A stretch of DNA of 34,589 nucleotides from an uncultured bacterium (GTDB taxonomy: Bacteria; DUMJ01), in contig CALGNK010000025.1 of assembly GCA_937958695.1 (NCBI GenBank), forward strand, positions 1 to 34,589. Direction: 5' to 3'. The notes beneath the pieces were generated by a model that saw only the letters and a list, made by a program, of their open reading frames with translations, made no database searches and had not been told where the DNA came from. Shown here piece by piece: positions 9,011-17,715 of the stretch; position 1 is the first letter of the stretch, and each line of letters begins with the position of its first letter. The position numbers were made by a program, and so were the translations under genes.

Positions 9011-9170
9011 CAGACTTCTCATGCAATTGATAGAATAAGACGTTGGGGTTTAGATAATAAGGCTGTTTTTGATACGCTCACTTTACCAGATGAAGTATTG
9101 ATTAGACATAGAGGTCGATTTATAACCCATGAGGTACAAGGATAATAGTCTGATTAGGAATTGTGTAAAA
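9011..9170 (+). pseudogene. remnant of a DUF4258-like small protein
   Basis: A 44-codon open frame (9011-9142, stop 9143-9145) reads HAIDRIRRWGLDNKAVF, then TLPDEVLIRHRGRFITHE. This resembles the DUF4258 pattern: HA-x-R-hydrophobic, G(I/L)-x-x-x-x-V, PDEV, then a GRF strand. There is no start codon: a TGA stands at 9008, immediately before the frame. After THE the frame ends, but the other frame continues as RYKDNSLIRNCVK, which fits the expected last strand, so a frameshift near 9131-9137 is likely. DUF4258 proteins are small and often toxin-like. Alternatively this is noncoding sequence with chance similarity. No partner antitoxin is seen. Confidence 0.4.
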
Positions 9171-9208
9171 ATCTTCCGCCTTAACAAAAGTTATATTTGC
9201 CCATAAAC

Positions 9209-9237
9209 TTGACTTTTTTAATATAAAATATTAAATT
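9209..9237 (+). promoter_or_regulatory. mtaB promoter
   Basis: TTGACT (9209-9214), 17-nt spacer, TAAATT (9232-9237), followed by a strong ribosome binding site AAGGAGGG at 9255-9262 and the ATG at 9271. The remainder of the 8904-9270 gap holds only the gene remnant described at 9011-9170. Confidence 0.5.
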
Positions 9238-9270
9238 AATAGAAAAGCTATTTCAAGGAGGGAAAATACT

Positions 9271-10653
9271 ATGAGGAAACATTTTACAGAGTTAAGTTAC
9301 AATTCTAGCGAAGAATTAATCTATGGGATTGCTAAAAATCCTATAAGGTTAAAAAATGGCATAACTATTGGTGGTGGCGATGTCTATCCTGAAATAAACT
9401 TTACACTTCCACCAATGACAATAACTAAAGAAACTATGCCTGAAGTAATAGAGCAATACAAACAAATAATAAATGGGGTTTGTAAAAGAGCGGTAGAATT
9501 ATATGCTCCTGGCATTATAGTAGAAGTTGAATTACTTCCAGAGATGACTGCAAATCCAAATTGGGGAATTGAAGTATGTAAAGTGGTAAGAGAGATAATG
9601 TACGAATATGAAAGTAAATATCAGCTAAAAAGTGCAATGCGGATAACACCTAACGACGTTAGGGATATGATCAGACCGCCAAGGATGCGTACCGGTGATT
9701 ATATTAATAAGATGTTTGAAACATTTGAGGGTTGTGCTAAATCTGGAGCAGAATTTCTTGCAATAGAGTCTACAGGTGGCAAGGAAATAAATGACGATGC
9801 CCTTTTAAATGGAGATATAAGAAGAGTAATATTAGCCTTAGGGATCTTAGGAGTAAGGGATATGGAATATCTTTGGGGTAATATAGTAGATATAGCTAAT
9901 ACTACAAAAACTTATCCTGCAAGTGACAGTGCTTGTGGATTTGCAAATACCGCTATGGTCTTGGCAGATAAGGGATTTCTTCCCAAGGTATTCTCTGCAG
10001 TAGTTAGAGTTGCTTCTGTTCCAAGGTCTCTAGTAGCTTTTGAGATGGGAGCTATAGGTCCTAGTAAAGATTGTGCATATGAAGGACCTTATATAAAAAC
10101 AATTGCAGGTGTACCCATATCTATGGAGGGTAAAACTAGTGCTTGTGCCCATTTAAGCCCTATCGGAAACATTACACTAGCTATGGCAGATTTATGGAGT
10201 AATGAGACTGTTCAAAATATAAAACTATTAAGTGATATGGCTCCAACTGTTTATACAGAACAGTTAATTTACGACTGTAGGCTTATAAATGTGGCTGGAA
10301 AGAATAGAGATGATGCATTAAAACTCAGAGATTGGTTGGTAGAATCTGATAGTAGATTTGACCCTCAGGCATATGTCCTAAGACCAGATGTAGTTTATAA
10401 CATTAGCAAAGAATTGGTTAAAGTAGAGGATAATTTCATAAGGACAAAAATAGCGGTTCAAGTTGCTATCGAGGTATTAAGAAAAGCCTATGAAGAAAGA
10501 AAAGTTAATATTCCACCTAGAGAGATTAAATGGCTAGACATAATGAGTATGCAATTAGAAGACATTCCAGATAACGAAGAAGAATTTTGGTATCAAATAA
10601 AGAGTGAATTAGACCTCTCTAAGTTTATCCCTTTAGAATATGGATTAACCTAA
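9271..10653 (+). CDS. mtaB: methanol:corrinoid methyltransferase, MtaB
   Basis: A 460-residue zinc enzyme that transfers the methyl group of methanol to the Co(I) corrinoid of a partner protein (MtaC); the length matches archaeal MtaB (about 460). Candidate zinc ligands known from Methanosarcina MtaB (Glu, Cys, Cys) align as Glu166 in LAIESTGGKE, Cys222 in DSACGFANT and Cys268 in SKDCAYEG. GKTSACAHLSPIGN near 287-300 is also characteristic. In bacteria MtaB feeds methanol carbon to the acetyl-CoA pathway or related C1 routes. No mtaC or activator gene lies nearby, so the partner must be elsewhere. The gene has its own promoter and is followed 108 nt later by the suf operon. Related methyl donors cannot be excluded. 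Confidence 0.9.
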   Translation: MRKHFTELSYNSSEELIYGIAKNPIRLKNGITIGGGDVYPEINFTLPPMTITKETMPEVIEQYKQIINGVCKRAVELYAPGIIVEVELLPEMTANPNWGIEVCKVVREIMYEYESKYQLKSAMRITPNDVRDMIRPPRMRTGDYINKMFETFEGCAKSGAEFLAIESTGGKEINDDALLNGDIRRVILALGILGVRDMEYLWGNIVDIANTTKTYPASDSACGFANTAMVLADKGFLPKVFSAVVRVASVPRSLVAFEMGAIGPSKDCAYEGPYIKTIAGVPISMEGKTSACAHLSPIGNITLAMADLWSNETVQNIKLLSDMAPTVYTEQLIYDCRLINVAGKNRDDALKLRDWLVESDSRFDPQAYVLRPDVVYNISKELVKVEDNFIRTKIAVQVAIEVLRKAYEERKVNIPPREIKWLDIMSMQLEDIPDNEEEFWYQIKSELDLSKFIPLEYGLT

Positions 10654-10700
10654 TGACTTCATAGATTTCCATAAAGAATATATCGAGACGGATTTATTAG

Positions 10701-10729
10701 TTGTAGAATTCCAAGTATTATGATATAAT
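10701..10729 (+). promoter_or_regulatory. suf operon promoter
   Basis: TTGTAG (10701-10706), 17-nt spacer, perfect TATAAT (10724-10729). The predicted start lies near 10736, at the edge of a 15-bp palindrome, with the ribosome site TAGGAGG at 10750-10755 and the GTG start of sufC at 10762. Confidence 0.6.
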
Positions 10730-10735
10730 TAATTA

Positions 10736-10750
10736 TAATTCTAAGAATTA
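10736..10750. promoter_or_regulatory. 15-bp palindrome in the suf leader, possible operator
   Basis: TAATTCTAAGAATTA is a perfect inverted repeat (arms TAATTCT and AGAATTA around one central base), placed between the -10 box and the sufC ribosome site. A protein bound here would cover the transcription start. Suf operons are often controlled by Fe-S sensing Rrf2-type repressors; no such regulator is encoded in the window, so this is inference. Confidence 0.4.
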
Positions 10751-10761
10751 GGAGGAAAGAT

Positions 10762-11499
10762 GTGCTTGATATAGAGGATTTACACGTAGAGGTGGAAGGT
10801 AAAGAGATTCTTAGGGGAATTAATCTTTATATAGAAAAGGGTAAGATTTATGCAATAATGGGACCCAATGGAACTGGAAAAAGTACATTGGCTTATACTA
10901 TTGCAGGTCATCATAGGTATAAGGTCAATAAGGGGAGAATTCTTTTTAAAGGGAAAGATATAACTAATCTCTCACCGACAGAGCGAGCTAGATTGGGTAT
11001 CTTCTTGGCATTTCAGTATCCAATAGAAATCCCAGGAGTTACAGTTGCTAGTTTCTTAAGGACTATATTAAACATAAAGGAGAATATTTCCCTTGTGAAA
11101 TTTAATAAGCTCCTTAAAGAAAAGATGAGTCTTCTAGAGATTGAAGAAGGCTTTGCTAAACGCTATCTTAACGATGGATTTAGTGGTGGAGAAAAGAAAA
11201 AGTGTGAAATTCTTCAGATGGCTCTAATAGAACCAGAAGTAGTAATTTTAGATGAAATAGACTCAGGCCTTGATGTGGACGCTTTAAAGGTTGTTTCTAA
11301 TGGTATAAAGAGGGTGTTTAATAGTAATATGTCTATTATCATTATTACTCACTATAGTAGAATCCTAAACTATATAGAACCAGATTTTGTCTATGTAATG
11401 ATGAATGGTAAATTTGTAGCTTCTGGCAAAAAAGATCTTGTTAATGCGATAGAAGAAAGAGGTTATGAGTGGTTAGAAGAGGTGAACTCAAATGTCTGA
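10762..11499 (+). CDS. sufC: Fe-S cluster assembly ATPase SufC
   Basis: A 245-residue ABC-type ATPase of the SUF scaffold complex, which assembles Fe-S clusters in the cytoplasm with SufB and SufD. Walker [10 protein letters not shown] at 34-42, the SufC-type signature [12 protein letters not shown], and Walker [13 protein letters not shown] are all present, as is the switch His in IIITHYSR. The GTG start at 10762 has GGAGGAAAG just upstream and gives the usual SufC N-terminus ([19 protein letters not shown]). Its last bases overlap the sufB ATG by 8 nt, so the two are translationally coupled. It leads a sufC-B-D-S-U operon of the order known in Thermotoga. Confidence 0.96.
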   Translation: MLDIEDLHVEVEGKEILRGINLYIEKGKIYAIMGPNGTGKSTLAYTIAGHHRYKVNKGRILFKGKDITNLSPTERARLGIFLAFQYPIEIPGVTVASFLRTILNIKENISLVKFNKLLKEKMSLLEIEEGFAKRYLNDGFSGGEKKKCEILQMALIEPEVVILDEIDSGLDVDALKVVSNGIKRVFNSNMSIIIITHYSRILNYIEPDFVYVMMNGKFVASGKKDLVNAIEERGYEWLEEVNSNV

Positions 11500-12883
11500 T
11501 AAAATTATTAGCGAATATAAGTATGGGTTTAAGGATCCGGAAGAGTATATCTTTAGAAGTAAGAAAGGCCTTTCAAGAGAGACCATAGAAGAAATTTCAT
11601 GGATAAAAATGGAACCAGAGTGGATGAAAAGGTTCCGTTTAAAAGCCTATGAGATTTTTATTTCTAAGCCGATGCCTTCTTGGGGACCAGACCTTTCAGA
11701 GCTTGATTTTAACGATATATACTATTATATAAAACCGGTAGATAAAAAGGGAGCCTCTTGGGAAGATCTTCCTACTTATATCCGCAACACATTTGAAAAA
11801 TTAGGAGTACCAGAGGCAGAAAGAAAATATCTAGCAGGAATCTCTGCTCAGTATGAGTCTGAATCAGTCTATAATAATTTAAAGAAAAGGTGGGAAAACC
11901 AGGGAGTAATCTTTGTTGACACCGATACAGCAGTAAGAGAATACCCGGAGTTAGTAAAACAATATATAGGAACGGTTGTTCCACCTCAAGACAATAAGTT
12001 TTCAGCTCTCAACAGCGCGGTATGGAGTGGAGGAAGTTTTATATATGTTCCTAAAAATGTTCATGTAGATATTCCTCTGCAGGCTTACTTTAGAATAAAT
12101 GCCCAAAATGCAGGACAATTTGAAAGAACACTCATTATAGCAGAAGAAGGAAGCTATTTACACTATATTGAAGGCTGTACTGCTCCTATATATAGCACAT
12201 CCTCGTTGCACAGTGCAGTGGTAGAAATAATCGTAAAGAGAGGCGCTAGAGTAAGATATACTACTATACAAAATTGGTCTAGTAACGTATACAATCTTGT
12301 AACAAAAAGGGCTTTTGCCTATGAAGACAGCATAGTGGAATGGGTGGATGGAAATCTTGGAAGCAAAGTTAGTATGAAGTATCCTAGCGTTTATATGTAT
12401 GGTAAAGGAGCCAGGGCTGAACTCCTTAGTGTTGCCTTTGCTGGGAAGGGACAACATCAAGACGTTGGGGGGAAGGTATTACACTTAGCACCATATACAT
12501 CTTCAAATATTATAAGTAAGTCTATAAGTAAAGATGGTGGTCGTAGTAGTTATAGAGGATTAGTTTATATAGATTCTCTCGCAGAAGGGTCAAGAGCCAG
12601 TGTAAGATGTGACGCACTAATTTTTGACGAATATTCTCGCTCTGATACATATCCAACTATGAAGATTAGAAATAATAATGTCTTACTATCACATGAGGCA
12701 TCTGTAAGTAAGATAACTGAAGAACAGCTGTTTTACCTAACTTCTAGAGGATTAACTAATTTGGAAGCTAATGCTATGCTAGTTAGGGGCTTTATAGAGC
12801 CCATTGCTAAAGAATTTCCTTTAGAATATGCGGTAGAACTGAATAGGTTAATAAAGATACAACTAGAGGAGACAATTGGGTAA
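11492..12883 (+). CDS. sufB: Fe-S cluster scaffold protein SufB
   Basis: A 463-residue scaffold subunit of SufBC2D, on which nascent Fe-S clusters are built. It shows the typical SufB N-terminus (YKYGFKDPE), the [18 protein letters not shown] segment, [10 protein letters not shown], and the C-terminal core RCDALIF with the conserved Cys, then [18 protein letters not shown] whose Glu corresponds to the cluster-site Glu of E. coli SufB. Length matches the family. Overlaps sufC by 8 nt at the start and sufD by a few bases at the end. Confidence 0.96.
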   Translation: MSDKIISEYKYGFKDPEEYIFRSKKGLSRETIEEISWIKMEPEWMKRFRLKAYEIFISKPMPSWGPDLSELDFNDIYYYIKPVDKKGASWEDLPTYIRNTFEKLGVPEAERKYLAGISAQYESESVYNNLKKRWENQGVIFVDTDTAVREYPELVKQYIGTVVPPQDNKFSALNSAVWSGGSFIYVPKNVHVDIPLQAYFRINAQNAGQFERTLIIAEEGSYLHYIEGCTAPIYSTSSLHSAVVEIIVKRGARVRYTTIQNWSSNVYNLVTKRAFAYEDSIVEWVDGNLGSKVSMKYPSVYMYGKGARAELLSVAFAGKGQHQDVGGKVLHLAPYTSSNIISKSISKDGGRSSYRGLVYIDSLAEGSRASVRCDALIFDEYSRSDTYPTMKIRNNNVLLSHEASVSKITEEQLFYLTSRGLTNLEANAMLVRGFIEPIAKEFPLEYAVELNRLIKIQLEETIG

Positions 12884-13712
12884 GATGAAAGAATTACAGT
12901 CTGTTCTAATGTATGAAGATAGTCTTTTTATCCATATTCCTAAAGATATAAAGATTGAACCACCTTATATAAATGATTCTAAAAAGTCTAAAGTTATTAT
13001 ATATATGGAACCTTACAGTCAACTCACCTATATTGGTAAAACTCAAGCCGAGTTGGTAGAAATTCATTTAGATTCAGGGGCTCATCTGTATCTTATAAAT
13101 CTAGATGGAAATCCTGAAAATACAAATAACGAATCTAATATTTTACTCTCTTTAAAAGAAGAAGCTATTTCAGAATTGTTCCTAATAGATCTATCTAAAA
13201 AAGAAGGGATAAAGAGGAATATCAAGGTTTCTTTAATAGGGGAAAAAGCTACTTCTAAAATAAGAGGATTATATCTATTAGACAAAAATAAACAGCTTCA
13301 ATATAATATAATTCAGAATCATATAGCTCCATTTACTGCTAGTCATCTAGTTTATAAGGGAATATTGAGAGATGATGCTAGACTAATATTTAAAGGAGAA
13401 GTAATAATAGAAGAAGATGCTGAAGGAAGTGATGCATATCAGGCAAGTCATGCTTTGATTTTAGGTAAAAATCCTACTCTTGACTTTACCCCCATTCTAG
13501 AGATCAAAAACAATAATCTGAAAAGATGCACACATGGGACTACCGCTGGAAAGATAGATGAAGAGATGCTTTTCTATATGAACTCCAGGGGATTAGATAA
13601 AGAAAATTCTCTCAGACTCATATCTGAGGGCTTCTTAAGAGATATTATAGACGAGATCCCTGAGGAGTTCATTAAGGCAGAAGTTTTAAAGATTATAGAG
13701 ACTGGAGGATAA
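12876..13712 (+). CDS. sufD: Fe-S cluster assembly protein SufD
   Basis: A SufD-type partner of SufB, 278 residues with the TTG start at 12876 or 275 with the ATG at 12885; the ribosome site AGAGGAG (12865-12871) is nearer the TTG. It is much shorter than E. coli SufD (about 420), as in many deep-branching bacteria, with the N-terminal part reduced. The C-terminal beta-helix end is well kept: [22 protein letters not shown], where the His matches the functional His of E. coli SufD. Position between sufB and sufS supports the call. Confidence 0.9.
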   Translation: MGKMKELQSVLMYEDSLFIHIPKDIKIEPPYINDSKKSKVIIYMEPYSQLTYIGKTQAELVEIHLDSGAHLYLINLDGNPENTNNESNILLSLKEEAISELFLIDLSKKEGIKRNIKVSLIGEKATSKIRGLYLLDKNKQLQYNIIQNHIAPFTASHLVYKGILRDDARLIFKGEVIIEEDAEGSDAYQASHALILGKNPTLDFTPILEIKNNNLKRCTHGTTAGKIDEEMLFYMNSRGLDKENSLRLISEGFLRDIIDEIPEEFIKAEVLKIIETGG

Positions 13713-13718
13713 TATCTA

Positions 13719-14963
13719 ATGTACAATGTATATAGGATAAGAGAGGATTTCCCTATATTAAAAACGACGATAAATGGAAAACCCTTAATATATCTAGATA
13801 ATTCTGCTACTACTCAGAAACCAGCCGTTGTAATAGATACAATCTGTGAATATTATAAGCAATATAACGCTAATATCCATAGGAGTGTCCATTATCTAGG
13901 TGTTAAAGCTACTGAAATCTATGAAAAAGTAAGAGGAGACATAGCCAAATTTATTAATGCTCCTAATTCTAATTGTATTGTATTTACTAAAGGCGCTACC
14001 GAATCTATAAACCTTGTAGCCTATGGATGGGGGAGGAAGTTTCTAAAAGAAGGGGATGAGATTCTAATTACTTTAATGGAACATCATAGTAATATCGTCC
14101 CTTGGCAGATGTTATCCATAGAAAAGGGAATAAAGATTAAATTTGTCCCTTTAAATGATGATGGATCACTGAATCTAACTGCCTTCAAAGAGTTATTAAC
14201 TGAAAGAACCAAATTGGTTTCTATTACCCATGTGAGCAATGTACTAGGAATAATTAATCCAATCAAGGAAATTATTGACACTTCTCATAAGGCAGGGGCT
14301 ATTGTTCTAATAGATGGCGCTCAGAGTGTTCCCTCTATTCCTATCGATGTTCAGAATTTAGATGCAGATTTTTTAGTATTTTCTGCTCATAAAATGCTTG
14401 GACCAACTGGTATAGGCATCCTCTATGGTAAAGAGGATTTGCTAGAAGAGATGGATCCTCTTTTAGGCGGAGGGGATATGATTAAAAAGGTGACAAAGGA
14501 TTATTCTGTATGGGCAGATATTCCGTACAAATTTGAAGGAGGAACCCAGAATATTGCAGGAGTTATAGGGTTTGGCAAAGCAATAGAATATCTAAATAAT
14601 TTAGGATTAGAGCATATTTATAAACATGAAAAGACCTTAGTCTCATATACACTTAAAAGACTTTTAAACATAGATGGGATAAAGATATACGGACCAACTA
14701 CAGAAAATCTTAGACTTAACATAATATCTTTTAATTATAAAGACATTCATCCACATGATGTAGCAACAATACTTGATAGAGAGGGCATTGCTATAAGAGC
14801 TGGACATCAGTGCGCACAACCTCTTCACTCATATCTAGGTATATCTGCTTCTTGTAGAGCTTCATTTTACCTATATAATACTGAGGAAGAGGTAGATAAA
14901 TTCATAGAAGCGCTAGAAAAGGTAAATATGGTATTCAAAAATGGAAATAGAAGAACTATATAA
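13719..14963 (+). CDS. sufS: cysteine desulfurase SufS
   Basis: A 414-residue PLP enzyme that takes sulfur from L-cysteine as a persulfide for Fe-S assembly. The NifS/SufS fold is clear: YLDNSATTQKP near 25-34, MEHHSNIVPW, DGAQSVPS, the PLP lysine Lys225 in FSAHKMLGPTG, and the catalytic Cys379 in SASCRASFYLYNTEEE, typical of the SufS (group II) class. RAGHQCAQP near 360-367 is also standard. It starts 6 nt after sufD and overlaps sufU by 23 nt, matching functional pairing with SufU as sulfur acceptor. Confidence 0.96.
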   Translation: MYNVYRIREDFPILKTTINGKPLIYLDNSATTQKPAVVIDTICEYYKQYNANIHRSVHYLGVKATEIYEKVRGDIAKFINAPNSNCIVFTKGATESINLVAYGWGRKFLKEGDEILITLMEHHSNIVPWQMLSIEKGIKIKFVPLNDDGSLNLTAFKELLTERTKLVSITHVSNVLGIINPIKEIIDTSHKAGAIVLIDGAQSVPSIPIDVQNLDADFLVFSAHKMLGPTGIGILYGKEDLLEEMDPLLGGGDMIKKVTKDYSVWADIPYKFEGGTQNIAGVIGFGKAIEYLNNLGLEHIYKHEKTLVSYTLKRLLNIDGIKIYGPTTENLRLNIISFNYKDIHPHDVATILDREGIAIRAGHQCAQPLHSYLGISASCRASFYLYNTEEEVDKFIEALEKVNMVFKNGNRRTI

Positions 14964-15405
14964 AGAGATCATCCTAGATCACTACCAAAATCCAAGAAAT
15001 TATGGAGATTTAGATCTTTCATCAAATTTTTATAGAGGTGCTTATCCTTTTTGTACCGCCGAAGGTGAAAATTCTTTATGTGGAGATGCAATATATCTCC
15101 AATTCTTTATAGAAGATGGCAAACTTATAGATATAAAATTTAAGGGTGAAGGATGTGCGTTAAGTTTAGCATCTGCATCTATAATGACTGAGATGGTAAA
15201 AGGGAAAACTTTAGAAGAGATAGAGTCTTTAATAAATAAGGTCAAGTTAATATTAGAGGGTAAAGAGGAATCTTCAGATGAGCTAGGAGACTTTCAAGCA
15301 TTGGAAGGGGTAAAGAATCTTCCAGTAAGGATCAAGTGTGTCTTACTCGCTTGGACAGTATTAGAAGATGGAATAAGAGACTATAAGAAAAAGATATCGC
15401 CTTGA
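14941..15405 (+). CDS. sufU: zinc-dependent sulfurtransferase SufU
   Basis: A 154-residue IscU-like protein that accepts persulfide sulfur from SufS. The zinc ligands known from Bacillus SufU are all present: Cys47 and Asp49 (SLCGDA), Cys72 (GEGCALS) and Cys133 (RIKCVLL). The SufU-specific insertion between about 100 and 120 (LEGKEESSDELGDFQAL) separates it from true IscU. A segment of about eight extra residues before Cys47 contains an additional Cys38. The ATG at 14941 lies inside sufS and gives the expected start ELYKEIILDHYQNPRN. Its TGA stop forms part of the promoter for rpe. Confidence 0.93.
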   Translation: MEIEELYKEIILDHYQNPRNYGDLDLSSNFYRGAYPFCTAEGENSLCGDAIYLQFFIEDGKLIDIKFKGEGCALSLASASIMTEMVKGKTLEEIESLINKVKLILEGKEESSDELGDFQALEGVKNLPVRIKCVLLAWTVLEDGIRDYKKKISP

Positions 15406-15429
15406 CAACTATTTAAAGTCCCATAAAAT
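15402..15429 (+). promoter_or_regulatory. promoter for rpe, overlapping the sufU stop codon
   Basis: TTGACA (15402-15407, containing the sufU TGA), 16-nt spacer and TAAAAT (15424-15429). The rpe ATG begins at 15436, exactly where transcription is expected to start, so the mRNA may have no 5' leader. AGGAG at 15430-15434 would be only 1 nt from the ATG. Confidence 0.6.
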
Positions 15430-15435
15430 AGGAGT

Positions 15436-16101
15436 ATGGGAAATGTAAAAATATGCCCTTCGGTAATGTGCATGAACTTTAGAAATTTAGAGGAGGACTT
15501 TAGGAGATTAGAATCTGCCGGTGCGGATAGGTTTCACTTCGATATTATGGATGGGCACTTTGTCCCAAATATTACTCTGGGACAAGATATATTAAACTCT
15601 CTAAGATCAGTCTCTAGAGTTCCATTCGAAGCCCATCTTATGGTTGAAAATCCTGAAAGATTTATAGATAGATTCTTGTCTGCAGATATAATCATATTTC
15701 ATCTAGAAGCCACTAAAGCTCCCATCAGACTTGCTAGAAGTATAAAAAGTTTAGGGAAGATAGTCTCAGTAGCAATAAATCCAGCTACTCCTCCAGAAGC
15801 CCTTACCTTCTTACTACCAGAAATAGATGAAATTCTTGTTATGACTGTTGAACCAGGATTCGCTGGACAGGGATTTATAGAACAGAGTATAAAGAAGGTT
15901 AAAATACTTAAGGATCTTTTATATAGAGAAAATCCCTCAGTTAAAATTGAGGTTGATGGGGCAATTAGTGTAGATACTGGCAGAAGGCTGAGAGAGGCGG
16001 GGGTTGAAATCTTTGTAGGAGGAACATCCGGGATATTTATGGATGGTGGAACGATAGAGGAAAATTTGAAAAAACTAAAAGAAGCACTAGATAAAATATA
16101 A
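15436..16101 (+). CDS. rpe: ribulose-phosphate 3-epimerase
   Basis: A 221-residue TIM-barrel enzyme interconverting D-ribulose 5-phosphate and D-xylulose 5-phosphate in the pentose phosphate pathway. The sequence shows the usual CPSVMCMNF start (commonly APSILSADF), FHFDIMDGHFVPNITLG with the metal-binding His-Asp pair, AHLMVENPERF, VMTVEPGFAGQGF, and EVDGAI followed by the phosphate-binding GGTSGIF. It is 30 nt after sufU but appears to have its own promoter; the second dehydrogenase follows after 18 nt in the same unit. Confidence 0.94.
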   Translation: MGNVKICPSVMCMNFRNLEEDFRRLESAGADRFHFDIMDGHFVPNITLGQDILNSLRSVSRVPFEAHLMVENPERFIDRFLSADIIIFHLEATKAPIRLARSIKSLGKIVSVAINPATPPEALTFLLPEIDEILVMTVEPGFAGQGFIEQSIKKVKILKDLLYRENPSVKIEVDGAISVDTGRRLREAGVEIFVGGTSGIFMDGGTIEENLKKLKEALDKI

Positions 16102-16119
16102 TAGAAAGGAGAAGCAGAT

Positions 16120-17163
16120 GTGAAAGCAGTTATATTCGAATCTCTAGATAATATGGTAGTAAAAGAAAACTTCCCAGACCCTAAGTTACCTGAAGATGGA
16201 TTTATACTCAAGGTAGAGAGTGTTGCTATTTGCGGGTCTGACGTAAGAATATTTCATAGGGGGCATACAAATGTAAAACCACCTCATATTATCGGGCATG
16301 AAGTAGCAGGTACTGTTTATAAGGTGGGAGAAAAAACGACCGAATTTAAAGAGGGAGAAAGAGTAGTTCTTGGAGCGGACGTCCCCTGTGGCAAGTGTTT
16401 CTACTGTTTAAGAGGACACCAGAATAATTGTACAAACCTCATATCATTTGGTTATCAGCTTCAAGGTGGATTTGCTCAATTTATGGCTGTGCCTAGGGAA
16501 GCTATAAATGCTAAGATAGTTCAGAAAATACCAGAACATCTCTCTTTTGACGAGGCATGTCTAACCGAACCTTTAGCCTGTGTAGTAAATGGTCAGGAGT
16601 TATCTAAGATACACTCAGGTGATACCGTAGTTATAATAGGAGCAGGACCTATCGGTTTGATGCATGCAATGTTGGCTAGGGCAAAGGGAGCAATAAAGAT
16701 TATTCTCTCTGAAATAGCAGAAAAGAGATTGGAAATGGCTAAGAAATTTGATATAGATGTTTTAATAGATGCAAATAGGGAAGACCCTTTAGAAGCAGTC
16801 CTTAGAGAGACAGAGGGGCTTGGAGCAGATGTAGTTATAGTTGCTGCACCCTCCGGAGATGCGCAAGCTCAGGCCATCTACATGGCTAGAAATTTAGGGA
16901 GTGTAAATTTCTTTGGCGGACTTCCACCAAATACAAAAGAAATCCCTATAAATACCAATCGGATCCACTATAAAGAAGTCTTTGTTCATGGAAGTCACGG
17001 CTCTTCGCCAAAAGATAACGCCTTAGCACTAAAATTCATAGCCAGCGGACAGGTTCAAGTAGGAAAACTTATAACACATATACTACCATTAGATAAGATT
17101 AACGAGGGACTGAATTTGGTAGAAACAAGAGAAGCATTAAAGGTAATATTGAAACCGTGGTAA
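16120..17163 (+). CDS. zinc-dependent alcohol/polyol dehydrogenase (sorbitol/threonine dehydrogenase type)
   Basis: A 347-residue MDR dehydrogenase, paralogous to the one at 636-1649. It shows the catalytic zinc region CGSDVRIFHRG and IIGHEVAG, the four structural cysteines (CGKCFYCLRGHQNNC) and GAGPIGLMHAMLA for NAD(P). The GTG start at 16120 has AAGGAG upstream and gives MKAVIFES. It is co-transcribed with rpe, suggesting oxidation of a polyol or polyol phosphate that enters the pentose phosphate pathway (inference). A rho-independent terminator follows. The exact substrate is not determined. Confidence 0.88.
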   Translation: MKAVIFESLDNMVVKENFPDPKLPEDGFILKVESVAICGSDVRIFHRGHTNVKPPHIIGHEVAGTVYKVGEKTTEFKEGERVVLGADVPCGKCFYCLRGHQNNCTNLISFGYQLQGGFAQFMAVPREAINAKIVQKIPEHLSFDEACLTEPLACVVNGQELSKIHSGDTVVIIGAGPIGLMHAMLARAKGAIKIILSEIAEKRLEMAKKFDIDVLIDANREDPLEAVLRETEGLGADVVIVAAPSGDAQAQAIYMARNLGSVNFFGGLPPNTKEIPINTNRIHYKEVFVHGSHGSSPKDNALALKFIASGQVQVGKLITHILPLDKINEGLNLVETREALKVILKPW

Positions 17164-17173
17164 TAGATTTATC

Positions 17174-17202
17174 AGGGAGCCTTAATGGCCCCCTATTTTT
17201 TA
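17174..17202 (+). terminator. rho-independent terminator after the rpe-dehydrogenase unit
   Basis: Arms AGGGAGCC (17174-17181) and GGCCCCCT (17187-17194) pair with one mismatch around the loop TTAAT, followed by ATTTTTTATT. The T-run overlaps the last codon region of the convergent nitroreductase. Confidence 0.8.
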
Positions 17203-17715
17203 TTCAGTAAATTTCTCGTAACACACTATTTCTTCAAGAGATTTTCTTACTTTTTGCCTTGGAGAATCTGCAGGATAGCCAAGTGGTGTAAGTGTCACAA
17301 TCTTATATTTATCTGGGACTCCCAAGATTTCCCTCATTTTACTCTGAGAGAATGCACCTATCCAACAAGTGCCAAGTCCCTCTGCGGTAGCGGAAAGGGT
17401 AATATGATCAACAGCTATTGCCAAGTCAACCGCATATGCAGGGACCTCACAGCTCATAACCCTATCCGGATTAAGGCTAACTGCCGCTATAACCACTGGT
17501 GCTTGCGCTATAAACTGTTGATTATTTGCTGCCTCAGCTATCTTTTTTATGGTCTCCGGATTCTTAACAACTATAAACTTCCAATCCTGTCTATTTCCTG
17601 CTGATGGTGCAAGTCTAGCAGACTCTAAGATCCTGTTCAAGGCATCCTCTGGAATAGGAGTACTCTGATAGGCTCTTACACTCCTTCTTGTTCTGATAGC
17701 CTCGTAAACATCCAT
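17200..17715 (-). CDS. nitroreductase family FMN oxidoreductase
   Basis: A 171-residue flavoprotein using NAD(P)H to reduce nitro compounds, quinones or similar acceptors; true substrates of such enzymes are usually unknown. It has the FMN-binding start IRTRRSVRAY, then APSAGNRQDWKFIVV, an AVDLAIAVDHITLSA helix and GLGTCWIGAF. The ATG at 17715 is preferred over upstream in-frame codons because AAGGAGGGG stands 6 nt before it and MDVYEAIRTRRS is the usual N-terminus. It is a single gene, divergent from the secreted-protein gene at 17795 and convergent with the dehydrogenase. Confidence 0.9.
   Translation of the reverse strand: MDVYEAIRTRRSVRAYQSTPIPEDALNRILESARLAPSAGNRQDWKFIVVKNPETIKKIAEAANNQQFIAQAPVVIAAVSLNPDRVMSCEVPAYAVDLAIAVDHITLSATAEGLGTCWIGAFSQSKMREILGVPDKYKIVTLTPLGYPADSPRQKVRKSLEEIVCYEKFTE

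Noticed and set aside
14261-14300. TTGACA inside sufS as an internal promoter
   Set aside because: No -10-like hexamer at 15-19 nt and it lies within conserved coding sequence.
15699-16211. 170-codon minus-strand open frame opposite rpe
   Set aside because: Fully antisense to the conserved rpe and dehydrogenase start; composition is low-complexity Ser/Pro/Ile and no ribosome site is seen.
17185-17604. 139-codon plus-strand open frame opposite the nitroreductase
   Set aside because: The nitroreductase frame is clearly conserved on the other strand; this frame begins inside the terminator hairpin.
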